Shown: in pieces, positions 54,058 through 64,000 of the stretch | Layout of the letters: each line of letters opens with the position of its first letter | How positions within the stretch are numbered: the first letter of the stretch is position 1 | Origin: Calliphora vicina | Lineage: Eukaryota > Arthropoda > Insecta > Diptera > Calliphoridae | Direction: 5' to 3' | Length of the DNA stretch: 64,000 bases | Assembly: GCF_958450345.1 (NCBI RefSeq) | Contig: NC_088781.1 | Span: forward strand, 124,570,431-124,634,430 | Made by a program: the position numbers and the translations under genes | The notes under the pieces: generated by a model | The model's input: the letters and a program-made list of their open reading frames with translations, nothing else | Told to the model about the DNA's origin: nothing | The model's database searches: none

Positions 54058-54303
54058 CACAGAGAAAACAGATTCGTGATAGCAACCGAATTTGTTGCCA
54101 ATCGAATGATTCGGTTGCACACATAGAATTTTTCAGTTCTAACAACAGAAAGTCAGTTGATAAAGAAGAATTTCAGTTAAGGCAACCAAACTTTAGTTAC
54201 CACTTCCAAAATATTGTAGCCACAACTGTAAAATTCGGTCACTAAGATAGAATCATTCGATTGGCAACAAATTCGGTTGCTATCACGAATCTCTTTCTCT
54301 GTG
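54058..54303. mobile_element. MITE with 60-bp inverted repeats, CACAGAGAAA ends
   Basis: Left CACAGAGAAAACAGATTCGT and right (reverse) CACAGAGAAAGAGATTCGTG, with arms continuing through ATAGCAACCGAATTTGTTGC and GCCAATCGAATGATTC. TGTA flanks both ends (54054-54057 and 54304-54307), consistent with a 4-bp duplication. 246 bp. The small frame across it is not a gene. Confidence 0.75.
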
Positions 54304-54310
54304 TGTATAT

Positions 54311-55085
54311 CTTGTGTTACAAAACATTTATTTTGCTATATATCCCACTCGCATTCAACTATGCAACCAAATATGTCTTAAAGGATTCGACCAAGTTTTC
54401 TTTTGAGCAAAAAAATTAAAAAAGGGTCCATTTTAAAAAAAGTGAACCATTTGTTAAAAAAAAATTATTTTGATAGATATCCCACTCGCATCCCACTAAG
54501 CGACTAAAGAGGTCTTCAAGGAAAATATTTGAGCTTTCTGTTGAGCAAAAAAATAAAAAGAGGACCCATTTCGAAAAAAAAGTCAACAAAGTTTTTGATT
54601 TTGCAAAAAAAGTCAAAAATTCCATGTTTTGAGTTACAAAACATTTTTTTTAATAGATATCGAATTCGCATCCCACTAAGCGACCAAATAGGTCCTCAAG
54701 GAAAATATCTAAGCTTTATTTAAAAAAAGGGCCATTTTGAAAAAGAAGTCAAAAAGTTTTAATTTCGGAAAAAAAATATTAAATTTTTTTTATTTTTTTG
54801 TTTATAAATATTTTTTTTCGAAAAATTGAAGAAATATCTATATAAACTATTTGGGACACATTTTGCTAAGAACAATAGGTAATAAGTAACATGGATGAGA
54901 AAAATCACATGTTTGGCCAAAATGTCAAATCTTGACCCCCTCTAACTCCGAGAGTTCTTGACCGATCTTGTTGAAAAATTGTGCCTGAATTACTATTTAA
55001 TAGGTCTAACCTTGATGCAAATTTCATCGGAAGACATAGATTTTAAAAGTTGGTTCACTTGACGTGAAATCCCCCATATACAAAA
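54311..55085 (-). repeat. Dispersed repeat Rep-5, minus-strand copy
   Basis: Mirrors 41690-42165: CCCACTCGCATCCCACTAAG (three occurrences), GACCTCTTTAGTCG-like and homopolymer-rich parts, then AACTATTTGGGACACATTTT, CCGAGAGTTCTTGACCGATC and GTTGGTTCACTTGACG at the far end. It contains an internal tandem repetition of about 160 bp around CATCCCACTAAGCGACYAA. Non-coding. Confidence 0.6.
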
Positions 55086-55230
55086 TTCATACCCCCACAT
55101 TTTGTTACGATCGGTCCATAATTAGTCATAGCTCCCATATAGACCCGCTTCCGAAAATCACTTTATCGTGCATAAATCGCTTAAAAATTTTGGTATACTC
55201 ACAAAATTCAACATAGTAAACTTTCATATA
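55075..55230 (+). mobile_element. DINE-1-like type 1 fragment
   Basis: Contains TTTTGTTACGATCGGTCCAT, the GTCATAGCTCCCATATAGAC phrase and AAATTCAACATAGTAAACTT, as in the middle of type 1 elements. It is cut by the palindrome at 55231. Confidence 0.6.
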
Positions 55231-55371
55231 CAATAACAGTACAAAAATGGAAATTAACCCTTAAGAGTACTTGGGGTCAAAATTAATGTGTTTTTCGTGA
55301 TTTTAAAAGTTGAGGGTCATTTGGACCCCAAGTGCTATTAAGGGTTAATTTCCATTTTTGTACTGTTATTG
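55231..55371. mobile_element. Near-perfect palindrome, piggyBac-like MITE core
   Basis: Core: TTAA (55254-55257) then CCCTTAAGAGTACTTGGGG, mirrored by CCCCAAGTGCTATTAAGGG then TTAA (55345-55348). The palindrome extends a further 23 bp outside each TTAA (CAATAACAGTACAAAAATGG and its complement). So either the true element is the full 141 bp, or a TTAA insertion sits inside a larger fold-back. Confidence 0.65.
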
Positions 55372-55414
55372 TGAATACTAGACTTCATTTTATATTTTTC
55401 TTAAGTTTCATCAA

Positions 55415-56205
55415 AATCGGCCCAAAAATATATAATATTTCGCTATCTTTCCATGAGAAATTCCAAATATTGAAAAAATTGACCTTTGACCTTCACGATT
55501 TAAGGGTTAAAGTTTTCCGATTTTAGTAAAACTTTCAGACTATATTTAAAATTACCTGGACTATATTATTCTGAATAGCTTTTACTTAAAACTCATTACA
55601 GTAAGGAAATTCTGGTCATTCCCCAAAATATGGCCAAAAAATTAGTTTTTCTCGAAAATCGCAAAATTTATATCGCAGGTACGGAAAAACTATAGGAGGT
55701 ATTGACATACTTTTTTCACATTTTTATTCCCTATTATGTTGTCAATAAATCCCCATGTGATGATCAAAAAATTCTGAAATTTGTTTAACAAAATTTTTAA
55801 AAATTTGAAATTGGAGTTTTGAAACTGCCGTTAAAAAAATTTAATTTTTTTGGTCATACCTGCGAATAGGTTAACGGTATCCTACGAGGACGAAAACTCA
55901 TATACAAGTAAATATGGATATATTTTAAGTAAAAATAAGCTTTTATTTTAATATTTCTCAAAATATGTTAATTTTGTTCATAAATTTCTTGTTCTAGTGG
56001 CCTGAGACACGTTAATGGCCTGGCGATTTTTTAATAACTTTAACATTTTTTCACCAATTTTTGTCTTTTATATCTTATTATAATGACAATTACGTACACA
56101 TTTCGATTCTTTTAAATTAAATTGTAAAAGTCATTATTTAATGGCAAAATTTTTACAAAAACTGAAAAAATTGCATATTCTCCCCTTGTAAATGCACCTC
56201 AAAAC
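55415..56205 (+). repeat. Dispersed repeat Rep-4, copy 2
   Basis: Same orientation and order as 38846-39605 (ATATATAATATTTCGCTATC, GCAGGTACGGAAAAACTATA, CATACCTGCGAATAGGTTAA, GTGGCCTGAGACACGTTAAT, TGTAAATGCACC), with an extra segment near 55900. Non-coding; the frame 55332-55526 crosses its edge. Confidence 0.65.
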
Positions 56206-56339
56206 TTCAGCGTCGTTGCGCCACCAGTTAACGTTATCCTATCATCCTAATATTTTACACAACGTGTTTCTACAATACATAGAACAATTCTAGAGGGGGG
56301 ACGGTCAAAATTCGCAATTTTATTTTTTTGGAGCACTCT
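56206..56339. other. Spacer
   Basis: No feature is seen. Confidence 0.35.
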
Positions 56340-56392
56340 AGTGTAGGGTATTATATGGTCGGGCTTGACCGACCATACTCTCTTACTTGTTT
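56340..56392 (+). mobile_element. DINE-1-like type 1 3' terminus, solo
   Basis: GTGTAGGGTATTATATGGTC, the hairpin GGTCGGGCTTGACCGACC and CATACTCTCTTACTTG. Only the last 53 bases of a type 1 element remain here. Confidence 0.65.
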
Positions 56393-56700
56393 TTTTTTAA
56401 ATTTTAAAATATAATTTTTTTTTTTTTGTTTTTCCAATTTTTTTTTAATATTTAACGAAAAAAAATTCGGGTTAAAAAATATTTTTTTTTGGATTTTAAT
56501 CCATTATAAGTCCAACTTTTTTTTAAATTTAATTTTTTTCTTAATTTAGCGAAAAAAAAATTGTAGGTCCAACTTATGGTCTTATATACGCCGGCAAAGG
56601 CCTTTGAAATATCTATCATTAGATATCCATATTGTCTATATTCATGACTTAGTAATCCAGATATAGGTCAAAAACCGGTCAAACCGATTACAATCGAAAT
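56393..56700. mobile_element. DINE-1-like type 3 fragment
   Basis: Homopolymer-rich sequence followed by ATGGTCTTATATACGCCGGC and TATCATTAGATATCCATATT, then TGACTTAGTAATCCAGATAT, as in the middle of type 3 elements. Both ends are missing. Confidence 0.5.
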
Positions 56701-56792
56701 TTATAATTTGATTTTTATTATTCATTTTGCGAAAACAGTAAACTTTATAAGTTTTTTAAGTTTTTTAATAATGTGTAAAACATGAACAAAGT

Positions 56793-57785
56793 TAAATTGT
56801 GGAGGTAATCATCAATTCAATATCTGAGGCATTGTTTACGATGATGGGCGAATTTTCCTTTTTGCGGGCGAATATTTTGCCATCTCTGACCCATACAAAT
56901 TTCCAATTTGCTTCTTTGGCTCTGGTTTTCGCTATCCATAACAATTGAAGATTATTAAAAGTTAGTTGGTCATTAATATAAATATATTTGTTGTTGCTGT
57001 TGCTGCTGGTGCTAGTGTTTTTGACATTGTTTATGATTTTACCATCTACTCGGTGGCGTGTAATTTGGTTCATCAGCACTGTTTTTTTTTTTTTTTTTTG
57101 AGTGAAGATAATTCGACATTAACCGAATCTGCAATTGTTTTAAGAACATCAATCACATGGTGTAATATCTTTGTTTTTTTTACATTTTTTATTTCTATGT
57201 TTTTTACGATCATCTGTTGTTTTATTTTGTTTACTCGTGTGTCCATTGCATTTATTTGATTTTCTCTCTGTTTATCTTTTTCTGTGAGTTCGTTCATTTG
57301 AGTCTCCAATTTCGAAAGGGAGTTTGTTATTGTGAAGAGAGCAGATTGTCTAACTTTGTGTTAATGGCTTTCATATCAGTTCTCAAGTCGGAATTTTCAG
57401 ATTTGACTGAGCATAATGTGGAGTTGACAGAATTGAAAGAATGTGAGTCTTTAAAAATGTTTGCTCTATTGTTTTCATCGTTGTTCTCATCATCATTATC
57501 TCGTAACTATTTTTGTTGATTTTTATCATCAAAAACAACAGATTGGTATACATTTTTGGGAGATTTACACTGTGTTTTGCATACATGGCACTTCCAATTT
57601 GATTTTATCTCGCCATACTTGGTAGAATACGTGGACTCTGATAGAGGGCATCATGATAATAAGTGAAAATTAGAGTTACAGCTGTAACATTTAACATATG
57701 TAGTTGTTTTAATTGCCTTGTTACACTTGTTACAGAGAAATGCACTCAATTTAATTATTTTTATGTTTTTTTTTGTTTCGCGCTA
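56793..57785 (-). pseudogene. Retroelement ORF1-like protein with PHD-type finger, broken
   Basis: On the minus strand, from about 57740, a frame contains CNKC, then CYSCNSNFH, a Cys, and WKCHVC: the C4HC3 pattern of a PHD-type finger. A coiled-coil-like part follows (QMNELTEKDKQRENQINAMD near 57290). Then comes IEIKNVKK, and finally INDQLTFNNLQLLW with AKEANWKFVWVRDGKIFARK and NASDIELMITSTI to a stop at 56792-56794. This order (PHD finger, coiled coil, a domain like the baculovirus FP protein) is that of ORF1-type proteins of non-LTR retrotransposons, often annotated as zinc-finger DNA-binding proteins in insects. Breaks: a TGA in the finger region near 57655, a TAA near 57517, a frame shift near 57345 and a long A run at 57083-57100. 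No ORF2 is nearby. The FP domain is the best-preserved part. Confidence 0.6.
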
Positions 57786-58394
57786 TTTGTTATTTTTGGA
57801 GTTAAAAGTTTTCAATTATTATTTTTTTTTTGGTAAAAAGTAGATACAGTTTGTTTTTTTTAGCACAAGTTTGGGTTCAAATTGAAGTAATTTTTTTGAT
57901 TTAATGCAGTGTATTAATTTTGCAATTTTAGCGACACTATCAACTGTAGTAACTTACTTTAATAGAAAAATACGTCCGCTCGCAATGAAAACTGAACTGT
58001 ATTTGGACCACTATTTTATAACGTAAATATCTTTAAAAAGTAAAATATCTCCTAAAAAACCTTAAAAATTATTATGGTTATGGCACTTAAATAGAAGAAA
58101 TACTCAAAAAAGAAATAACAAAATATTTAGTTGAACCGTTTAGTTATTATTTTTAATATTTCCACATAATTGGTCAATTCACAAGGTCTCCTATCATGTC
58201 ATATTGTCATAATTTCTTAATATTTTATGACTCGGAGCACAGTGGGTTGAATCGCATCCAAAGTGACGCTTAACTCAGGCAATAGTGTTAGATTTTGTTT
58301 ATATATTTTTTTAAAGATTATACCTTATTAAATAAAAAAAAAATAGCAAAAATTTTAAATAAAAAGTTTTATAAAAAAAATTTTCACAAAAGAA
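57786..58394. other. Intergenic, nothing supported
   Basis: AT-rich. A short stretch near 58190-58250 (ATATTGTCATAATTTCTTAA) weakly resembles the GGTATTCACA MITE interior. Confidence 0.35.
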
Positions 58395-58580
58395 AAAATC
58401 TTCATGTCCATTGAAAAAAATTTTTAAAACTGATGTCTTCCGATCGGGACGAAATTTGCACCAAAGTTAGTCCAATTGAATAGTAATTTAGATACAATTT
58501 TTCAACATGATCGGACAAGAACACTCTGTGAGTTAGATGACGCTTTGACAAAACAGGTGTTATTTCTCATTCCGAGTTAC
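58395..58580 (+). repeat. Rep-5 fragment
   Basis: GATGTCTTCCGATCGGGACG, TTTTTCAACATGATCGG and ACAGGTGTTATTTCTCAT match 41720-41870. Confidence 0.55.
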
Positions 58581-59286
58581 CTCATTTTGAGGCGTAGAGG
58601 CTCCGGCGCGTATTAGTGATTTAACTCCAAATTTAAAACTTAAACTCAGCTATACCTCCTCTATAGCCATGGTAATTTTATTAAAATCCGACAATAGGTT
58701 TAGAATTTAGAGATTTATTTCCATTTTTTTTTATTTATTTCAATTTTTTATTTTCCGCCTTTTAATAAAATCTCAATTAAAGAAAGGCGGGCAAACATGC
58801 GCAACATTTTTTTGTTAAAATAAAAGCCTACATGTTGTACTTTAATTATTTTGGAACATTTAGAAAAAAAGAAAAAAAAATACTTTTACAAAAAAAATCC
58901 AAATAAAAGATTCTTATTCATATACTCAAATACGTAAAGTTGATGGTTTCATCATAAAAAGTTAGCTTTTAAATGTTTTAAACAAAAAAAAATATTTTAT
59001 TTGTGTTTAATTTCAATCTTTATTACTTTATCTAAAAATACGAAAAATTTATCCACTTTGACAAAATACTGCAGAAAAGGTATGCAACCTAGAATTACGA
59101 TTTTAGCTATTAGTGATGTAGAATTTTGTCTACTTTTATCCGGTACCAAATTTCATAAATAAATATTAATACTAAAAAATCAATTAAGCGTCAGCTGGTC
59201 CGACTCTTAGGCGTTCGGCGCAAGTCTCGGCATTAGATATCGAGTGCACGTTCGTGTAGAAAAAAAATTCGATGGCTGCAATGTTT
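58581..59286. other. Intergenic, nothing supported
   Basis: AT-rich with one GC-richer piece (GAGGCTCCGGCGCG, 58608). Nothing is supported. Confidence 0.35.
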
Positions 59287-59815
59287 TGGATCACGGTAGT
59301 CGATCGTAATTTATATTACCTATTACTATTTTTTACATTGCTGAATCATATGACAATAAGAAAAACAAAACAGAAAAGGAAAACAAAATAAATAAATTTG
59401 TGATAAATTGTTAAATTGTGAACAAAATGCAGAAAACTTTTAATAAAAATGGATCCAAATGTTTTTTTTTTTTGTATTCCTCATCATCGGACAGTGACAA
59501 ATTTCAGAATGTTTTTTACTTTGATTAGCACAAAGTACCATGTGCAAAGTTTTGAAAAACGTAAACAAAATACAAAACAAATTGTGGCCCAAAATTTTAC
59601 AATTTTAAAATAAAATATGAATACTTTTTACACTTATTTTGAGAAAATATCAGAAAAATACGTATATTTTTATTTATTTATTATTTTACTTCATTGTTTT
59701 GGTAGATTTGTTTAGTTTAACCACAAAACGGCAGTGTTTGTTTCTTTTCGATAAGAGATTACCAATCGAGTACAACTTCGAGTAAATACGTTTCGATAAC
59801 GACTGCCGTGATCCA
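59287..59815. mobile_element. Probable MITE with TGGATCACGGYAGTCG ends
   Basis: Left TGGATCACGGTAGTCGATCG and right (in reverse) TGGATCACGGCAGTCGTTAT are inverted over about 20 bases. 529 bp, non-coding. Target duplications are not clear. Confidence 0.5.
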
Positions 59816-60874
59816 CGTTAACTACATTTCGATGACAAGGTACTCGATTTCGAATGCGGTGGTTTGGCCCCTGGTTGGTTACGATAACACAATAAATATA
59901 GCATACAGAGTAGTATTATTTTACAACATTTTTAAACCAGTGGGAAATATTAGAACAATATGACACTATTATTTAACAGTTTTCTTAAAACACATCCTTT
60001 ATACAAAAGGAAGAATGTGATTTAACAATTTAAAGTAGTTGTGGAAAAATCATTACAATTAAAGTTCATAGTGCTTAAATGTGTTTTCTAAAACATTAAA
60101 ATTTTTAGTTCCAAATTAAACACACTCCATTTACCAGTATTTCCTGTATTTCGCTAAGTACAAATACAAAATATTTTCTATGGTTTTTTATTTGTTACAA
60201 TTCTCTGCACAGACACTTCCATTTACCCATGCTACAACCTAGTAGCTTTCTGCATGAAATTCGATTAAAAATATTGTACTATATCATTGTATTTTTCCAC
60301 TTTTCTTTTTTCGATTTTAACTACTTCAAGTGTTTTCAGTTCATAATTCTTTCCATTATATACATTTGGTTTGGTTTTTATTTAGTCAAAGGAAATGTAT
60401 GTAATTTTAGTCGTGTGTTATTAATAGTGCCCCAAAGGTAACTTAAGTCCTTATATTGCATATGTGTTCAATATATTTGGTACGTTTACAAATAAGCGGA
60501 AATTGCACTTTATATTTATACGTACGTGTTGTAAATATAGCAGAGGAAACCGGAAATACAATTGATATAAGGTGGAGAAACTGTATGAGAAATAAATTCT
60601 TATAGTTATATATGTCATATAAAATATAAATACAAATGTACAATATAATTATATGAGGAGCCGCAGAACAAAAGGTATTTTTTTACTCATTTAAAAATCT
60701 TGAGAAATTGAGTTTATTTTATTTTTCCCCCTTAAAAAACTGGATGAAGCTGAAAATGGCAACAAGTTTCTTACTTATCAAGAGATACCTCTAACTGCCA
60801 TAAGTCCTCACATTAAATGTTAAGGATGTTTGATATAAAACCATTTTTATATCGGAAAAAGAACCTTTTGTAAA
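59816..60874. other. Intergenic, nothing supported
   Basis: About 1 kb of unique AT-rich DNA. The short frames at 60229-60441 and 60443-60643 have no motif. Confidence 0.35.
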
Positions 60875-61355
60875 CAAGTAAGAGAGCTATATTCGGCTGT
60901 GCCGAATCTTATATACCCTTCACCAAATTATACTTCAAAATAAAAATTTTAAATATTTTTAGGCAAACAAAAATTTTTTTTTTTGTTATAAAATAGTTTC
61001 TTTAATTTTTTGGAAAAAATTTTTTTTTCGAATTCTTTTTTTAATTTTTTAAATTTTAAAAAGTTGGTTTTTTCAATTTTTTTTTTAATATTTAGCGAAA
61101 AAAAAACTTTTGGTGAAAATTTTTTTTTTTAAATTTAAAAAAATAATTCGAAAATGTTTTGTAAGTCCAACTACGTATATAAGACCATAGTTATATACGT
61201 CGTTACATAGGTCTATGAAATATCTATCATTAGATATCCATATTGACTTTATTAATGACTTATTAATCCAGATATATGTTGGTCAAAAATCAAGGTTGTC
61301 CTGGTTTTTTCATATATCTCAGCCGTTTGTTGACCGATTTTCTCGATTTGAGAAT
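60875..61355 (-). mobile_element. DINE-1-like element type 3, 5' truncated
   Basis: CAAGTAAGAGAGCTATATTC, hairpin TTCGGCTGTGCCGAA, TATATACCCTTCACC, then homopolymer-rich sequence, TATCATTAGATATCCATATT and CTCAGCCGTTTGTTGACCGA. It ends near 61355 before the 5' part. Confidence 0.65.
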
Positions 61356-61914
61356 TTTTGCCCTAAATTTGAATTTTACATAGAAATAGGCGTTATTTGA
61401 ATGGACCTGGTCCCCTCCGTATCAAGAATTTTTAATTATATTTCATTTAAAATATTTAGTGTAAAGTTAGCTTTTCAAAAAGTATAAATTCCTAATACAT
61501 CATCTTTGAAGTTTTTAAGATAACTTAAAAATAAAAAAAGTACTTTTTTCCAAAAAAAATAGAGAACATTTTTTTTAAATTCAAATACCTTAAATTTTGG
61601 AGCCCGTCAAGATTTTGAAATAACTCTCTTTTTTGTTTGACATATACATTTGTTATTAGTCCAATAAAAGAAAAATGGAGAAAATCGGGATATATTTGGA
61701 CCCGCTCTTATCAAAAATGTATGTATGCTGTTGACGTAAGTGTGCAACTTTGTAAATGGGCTTTATATTCCAAACGGGTAATCCTATCCTAACCAAACTT
61801 GGGACAATTGCGGATTTCAAGTCGATCATATTATCCAATTCAGAGCTACACCATTTTAAAAATGTAAAACATACCCAGGTATGTTGCCGTTGACATAAAG
61901 GTTAAACCGAGCAG
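61356..61914. other. Intergenic, nothing supported
   Basis: AT-rich unique DNA. The minus-strand frame 61656-61838 has no motif. An ACATACCCAGGTATGTTGC phrase at 61869 also occurs at 588. Confidence 0.35.
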
Positions 61915-62310
61915 ATATTTATTTTGATATATATCCAAATCGCATCCACTAAGCGACCAAATAGGTATTCAAGGAAAATATATAAGCTTTCTTTTTAAAA
62001 AAGGGCCAACTTTGAAAAAAAAGTCAAACAAATTTTTGATTTCGGAAAAAAATTTAAAAAATTTTTAAAATTTTTTTAAAAATATTGCAGAAATAGCTAT
62101 CTAAACTATTTGGAACACATTTTGCTATGAATAATAGGTAATAAGTTAAATGAATGAAAAAACATACCTGCTTGGCAAAAACTCAAAGAGTTCTCCACCC
62201 ATCTTGTTGAAAAATTTTATTAAATTACTTTCGAAACTTTGCTAATTTCATCCCGATTGGAATACATCCATTTCAAAAGTTGGTTCACTTAACATAAAAT
62301 CCCCTTATAA
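61915..62310 (-). repeat. Rep-5 fragment
   Basis: AATCGCATCCACTAAGCGAC, AACTATTTGGAACACATTTT and GTTGGTTCACTTAACATAAA match 54660-55080 in the same direction. Confidence 0.55.
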
Positions 62311-62965
62311 AAAATAGATATAGATAGATATTTGTTTTCAAAACATATAACGATTATCGGCCGTATCTATAACGAAAAATTAGCCATTGTGTATACATCG
62401 CACACAACGATCTGCTAACTAGCTAACCGATTAAGCTTAGCAGAGAGTTAGCAAAAAGTTTATTTATAATGCACTTTTGTCTGTCAATTAATCATTTAAA
62501 AATCAACTCTGAAAAGTGTGATGCATTGCCAACTATTTAAAAAAAATAAACTCTGATGTATTTGTTGACATTTCTATTTAAGTTTTTTTCCTCAAATCAT
62601 AAAAATAAGAACAAAATTTGGAATTAATTAATTTTATTTTTCTCGCAATAAAAGATTTTATAATATTTTTCACTTTAATTTAAAAATTTACTTTGACACA
62701 AAACAGCTGTTGTTTAAAGACTTTGCAAGTCTTTGATTGTTGATAGCAAACGTTTAGTGATTGGATAAGAAATGTTTTAGAAATAACTAGTATGTTAAGT
62801 TCATGCTAAATTTTGGTTATAAATACGGCTGTATAAATATACTTTTCAGCTTTTAAATCCAGTAAATTAAAATTATAAAAAAAAATGTTCGGTAATTTTC
62901 AATACAAAATTTTACAACTACACACATATATTTTTTCAGTTTGAATCTCAACTTCCAAAAATATA
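62311..62965. other. Intergenic, nothing supported
   Basis: AT-rich. A GTATCTATAACGAAAA phrase near 62363 also occurs near 32064. No gene is supported. Confidence 0.35.
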
Positions 62966-62969
62966 ATGT

Positions 62970-63140
62970 CCGAAAAATTTGTATATTTTTCATTTGCGAT
63001 CCCACAAAGTATATATACTCTGGATCGTTATAGATAGCGAAGTCGATATAGCCATGTCCGTCTGACCGTAGCCGCCAAATAACTCACAAACATGATTGAT
63101 ACATCAATATATCGGGAATTCTTAAGGCTCGGTTGCTGGT
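62970..63140 (+). mobile_element. DINE-1-like type 3 fragment, plus orientation
   Basis: TTTGCGATCCCACAAAGTAT, ATATACTCTGGATCGTTATA, GATAGCGAAGTCGATATAGC and CATGTCCGTCTGACCG, then TATCGGGAATTCTTAAGGCT and CGGTTGC. This is the 5' half without the TATACCC edge; it joins Rep-2. Confidence 0.6.
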
Positions 63141-63830
63141 ATGCTTGGAGCTCGCCGGATGGGGTGGTTCTTGCTGACACACTAGGCATCTACACACACA
63201 CATAAAAAAATCATACCAGCTTAAAGAAATAAACAAAACAAAATGATAAAGGGGCACCGAGTAGGTTTTTGTCTATCTCCCTGATGAAACGTACCTACGA
63301 CCTATAATGGCCGGCAGATGTTGTGTCAGGTAAAACCCTCCCACTCGGGATTGGATAATACCGTAATGTAGAATTTAATATAGCTTTACAAAATTTAAAT
63401 TTAATTAGAATTTTAATTTTTAGGTTTAGCTTTAAACATTAACTTTAGTTTTAACAAAATTTTCATAATTAACTTTCAGTTTCAGCTTTAGATTTAATTT
63501 TTAGTTTTAAATTTACGGATTTAGGTTTTAGCTTTTAGATTTTACGATTTAACTTTTAGGTTTAGATTTCAAGATAATAGAATTTATTTTAGATTTAACT
63601 ATATACTTTAAGATTTAGGTTTATGTTCGAAAAGTTAATAATTTGACAATTTTCTATTTCGCTTGAGGATAAACGGGATCTAGCAATTCTTTTTCTGCGG
63701 CAACTAGCAATTACGGGAGTTTACGGGAGGCAATTATAGCGCTGGAAAAGTTCTTTTGGCGGATGAGGCTTTCCTGTCCGTCCGTATTAGGGTCCGTTCG
63801 GGTAAACCACTTAAGTAATCGAAAATATTG
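63141..63830 (-). repeat. Dispersed repeat Rep-2, copy 2 (inverted)
   Basis: Mirror of 5525-6305: TTGGAGCTCGCCGGATGGGG at 63149, GGGGCACCGAGTAGG near 63250, the long TTTAG/TTTAA phrase tract at 63370-63640, and GCAATTCTTTTTCTGCGGC near 63680. The last part (63700-63830) extends beyond copy 1. Confidence 0.55.
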
Positions 63831-64000
63831 TAAATTAATACACCTTTTAAATAATTTTTGTTTATTTTTACAGGTTTTTTTTTAATAAATATATATGGCT
63901 AAGACCACCTAAAATCTTAAAATCACGCGTTACTTTATATGAGGCCTGAGCACAACCCTGTTCGCGCACGTTTGGAAAAACCCACAAACGGAATGGAATC
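63831..64000. other. Right edge of the window
   Basis: AT-rich then GC-richer sequence (GTTCGCGCACGTTTGG). It may continue Rep-2. Nothing else is supported. Confidence 0.3.

Noticed and set aside
56966..57259. 97-codon Phe/Val-rich plus-strand frame suggesting a membrane protein
   Set aside because: The hydrophobic look comes from reading a Lys/Asn-rich minus-strand gene on the wrong strand, including its poly-A run.
57217..57519. 100-codon plus-strand frame over the ORF1 remnant
   Set aside because: It is the complement of the minus-strand coiled-coil coding region, whose finger and FP-like motifs are the real signal.

Overview
This is a very AT-rich window of eukaryotic nuclear DNA, most likely from a higher fly (Diptera: Cyclorrhapha, plausibly a calyptrate). 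The support is small spliced genes with GTAAGT...CAG introns of 60-100 bases, a dense load of Tc1/mariner, pogo, hAT, piggyBac-like and Harbinger-like remnants, and many repeats with the layout of Drosophila DINE-1/INE-1: a TATACCC 5' end with an inverted AGGGTATA close by, a GTCC/GTCT microsatellite, and a small 3' hairpin. Nothing suggests a bacterium or virus. There is no CRISPR array, operon or convincing tRNA/rRNA.

Host genes are few. A small spliced gene at 4509-5400 encodes a probable DUF4806 protein; one extra A in a seven-A run breaks its frame. A three-exon F-box/leucine-rich-repeat gene lies at 39857-41072; one in-frame TAA interrupts an otherwise open frame. A probable terminal exon of a basic protein lies at 36181-36360 on the minus strand, and an unassigned coding-like stretch at 31013-31319. 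Both recognisable genes carry a single small lesion, so each could be a young pseudogene or an assembly error.

The most unusual content is a scattered array of eight related copies between about 14.0 and 37.6 kb (four between 14.1 and 21.1 kb, two at 21.4-23.6 kb, two at 32.7-37.6 kb). The family encodes a short acidic protein: an N-terminal array of about 20-residue repeats (D/N-GCTSLDDYF..QFDFE) and a conserved C-terminal region of about 105 residues. I do not recognise it. Every copy is broken, but three retain a 5' region with a TATA box and an Inr-like site at matching spacing, which points to DNA-level duplication rather than retroposition.

The rest is mobile-element sediment. 0-3.1 kb: mariner and Tc1 debris with a nested Harbinger-like MITE. 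3.1-13.9 kb: DINE-like elements, MITEs, two large fold-back elements and a satellite built on an 18-bp palindrome. 17.7-20.4 kb: DINE-like, hAT-like and piggyBac-like non-autonomous elements. 23.8-30.2 kb: nested insertions, including a DINE-like element split by a pogo-like element that is itself split by a hAT-like MITE. 33.7-35.4 kb: two DINE-like copies side by side. 41-45 kb: a piggyBac-like MITE, a 1.3-kb palindrome and a composite TIR element. 46.5-53.7 kb: two 2-kb DINE-like copies, a three-unit tandem array and a further DINE-like copy. 54-64 kb: more MITEs, a retrotransposon ORF1-like pseudogene with a PHD-type finger, and dispersed repeats. Identifications rest on reading motifs, TIRs and target-site duplications by eye; no database search was possible.
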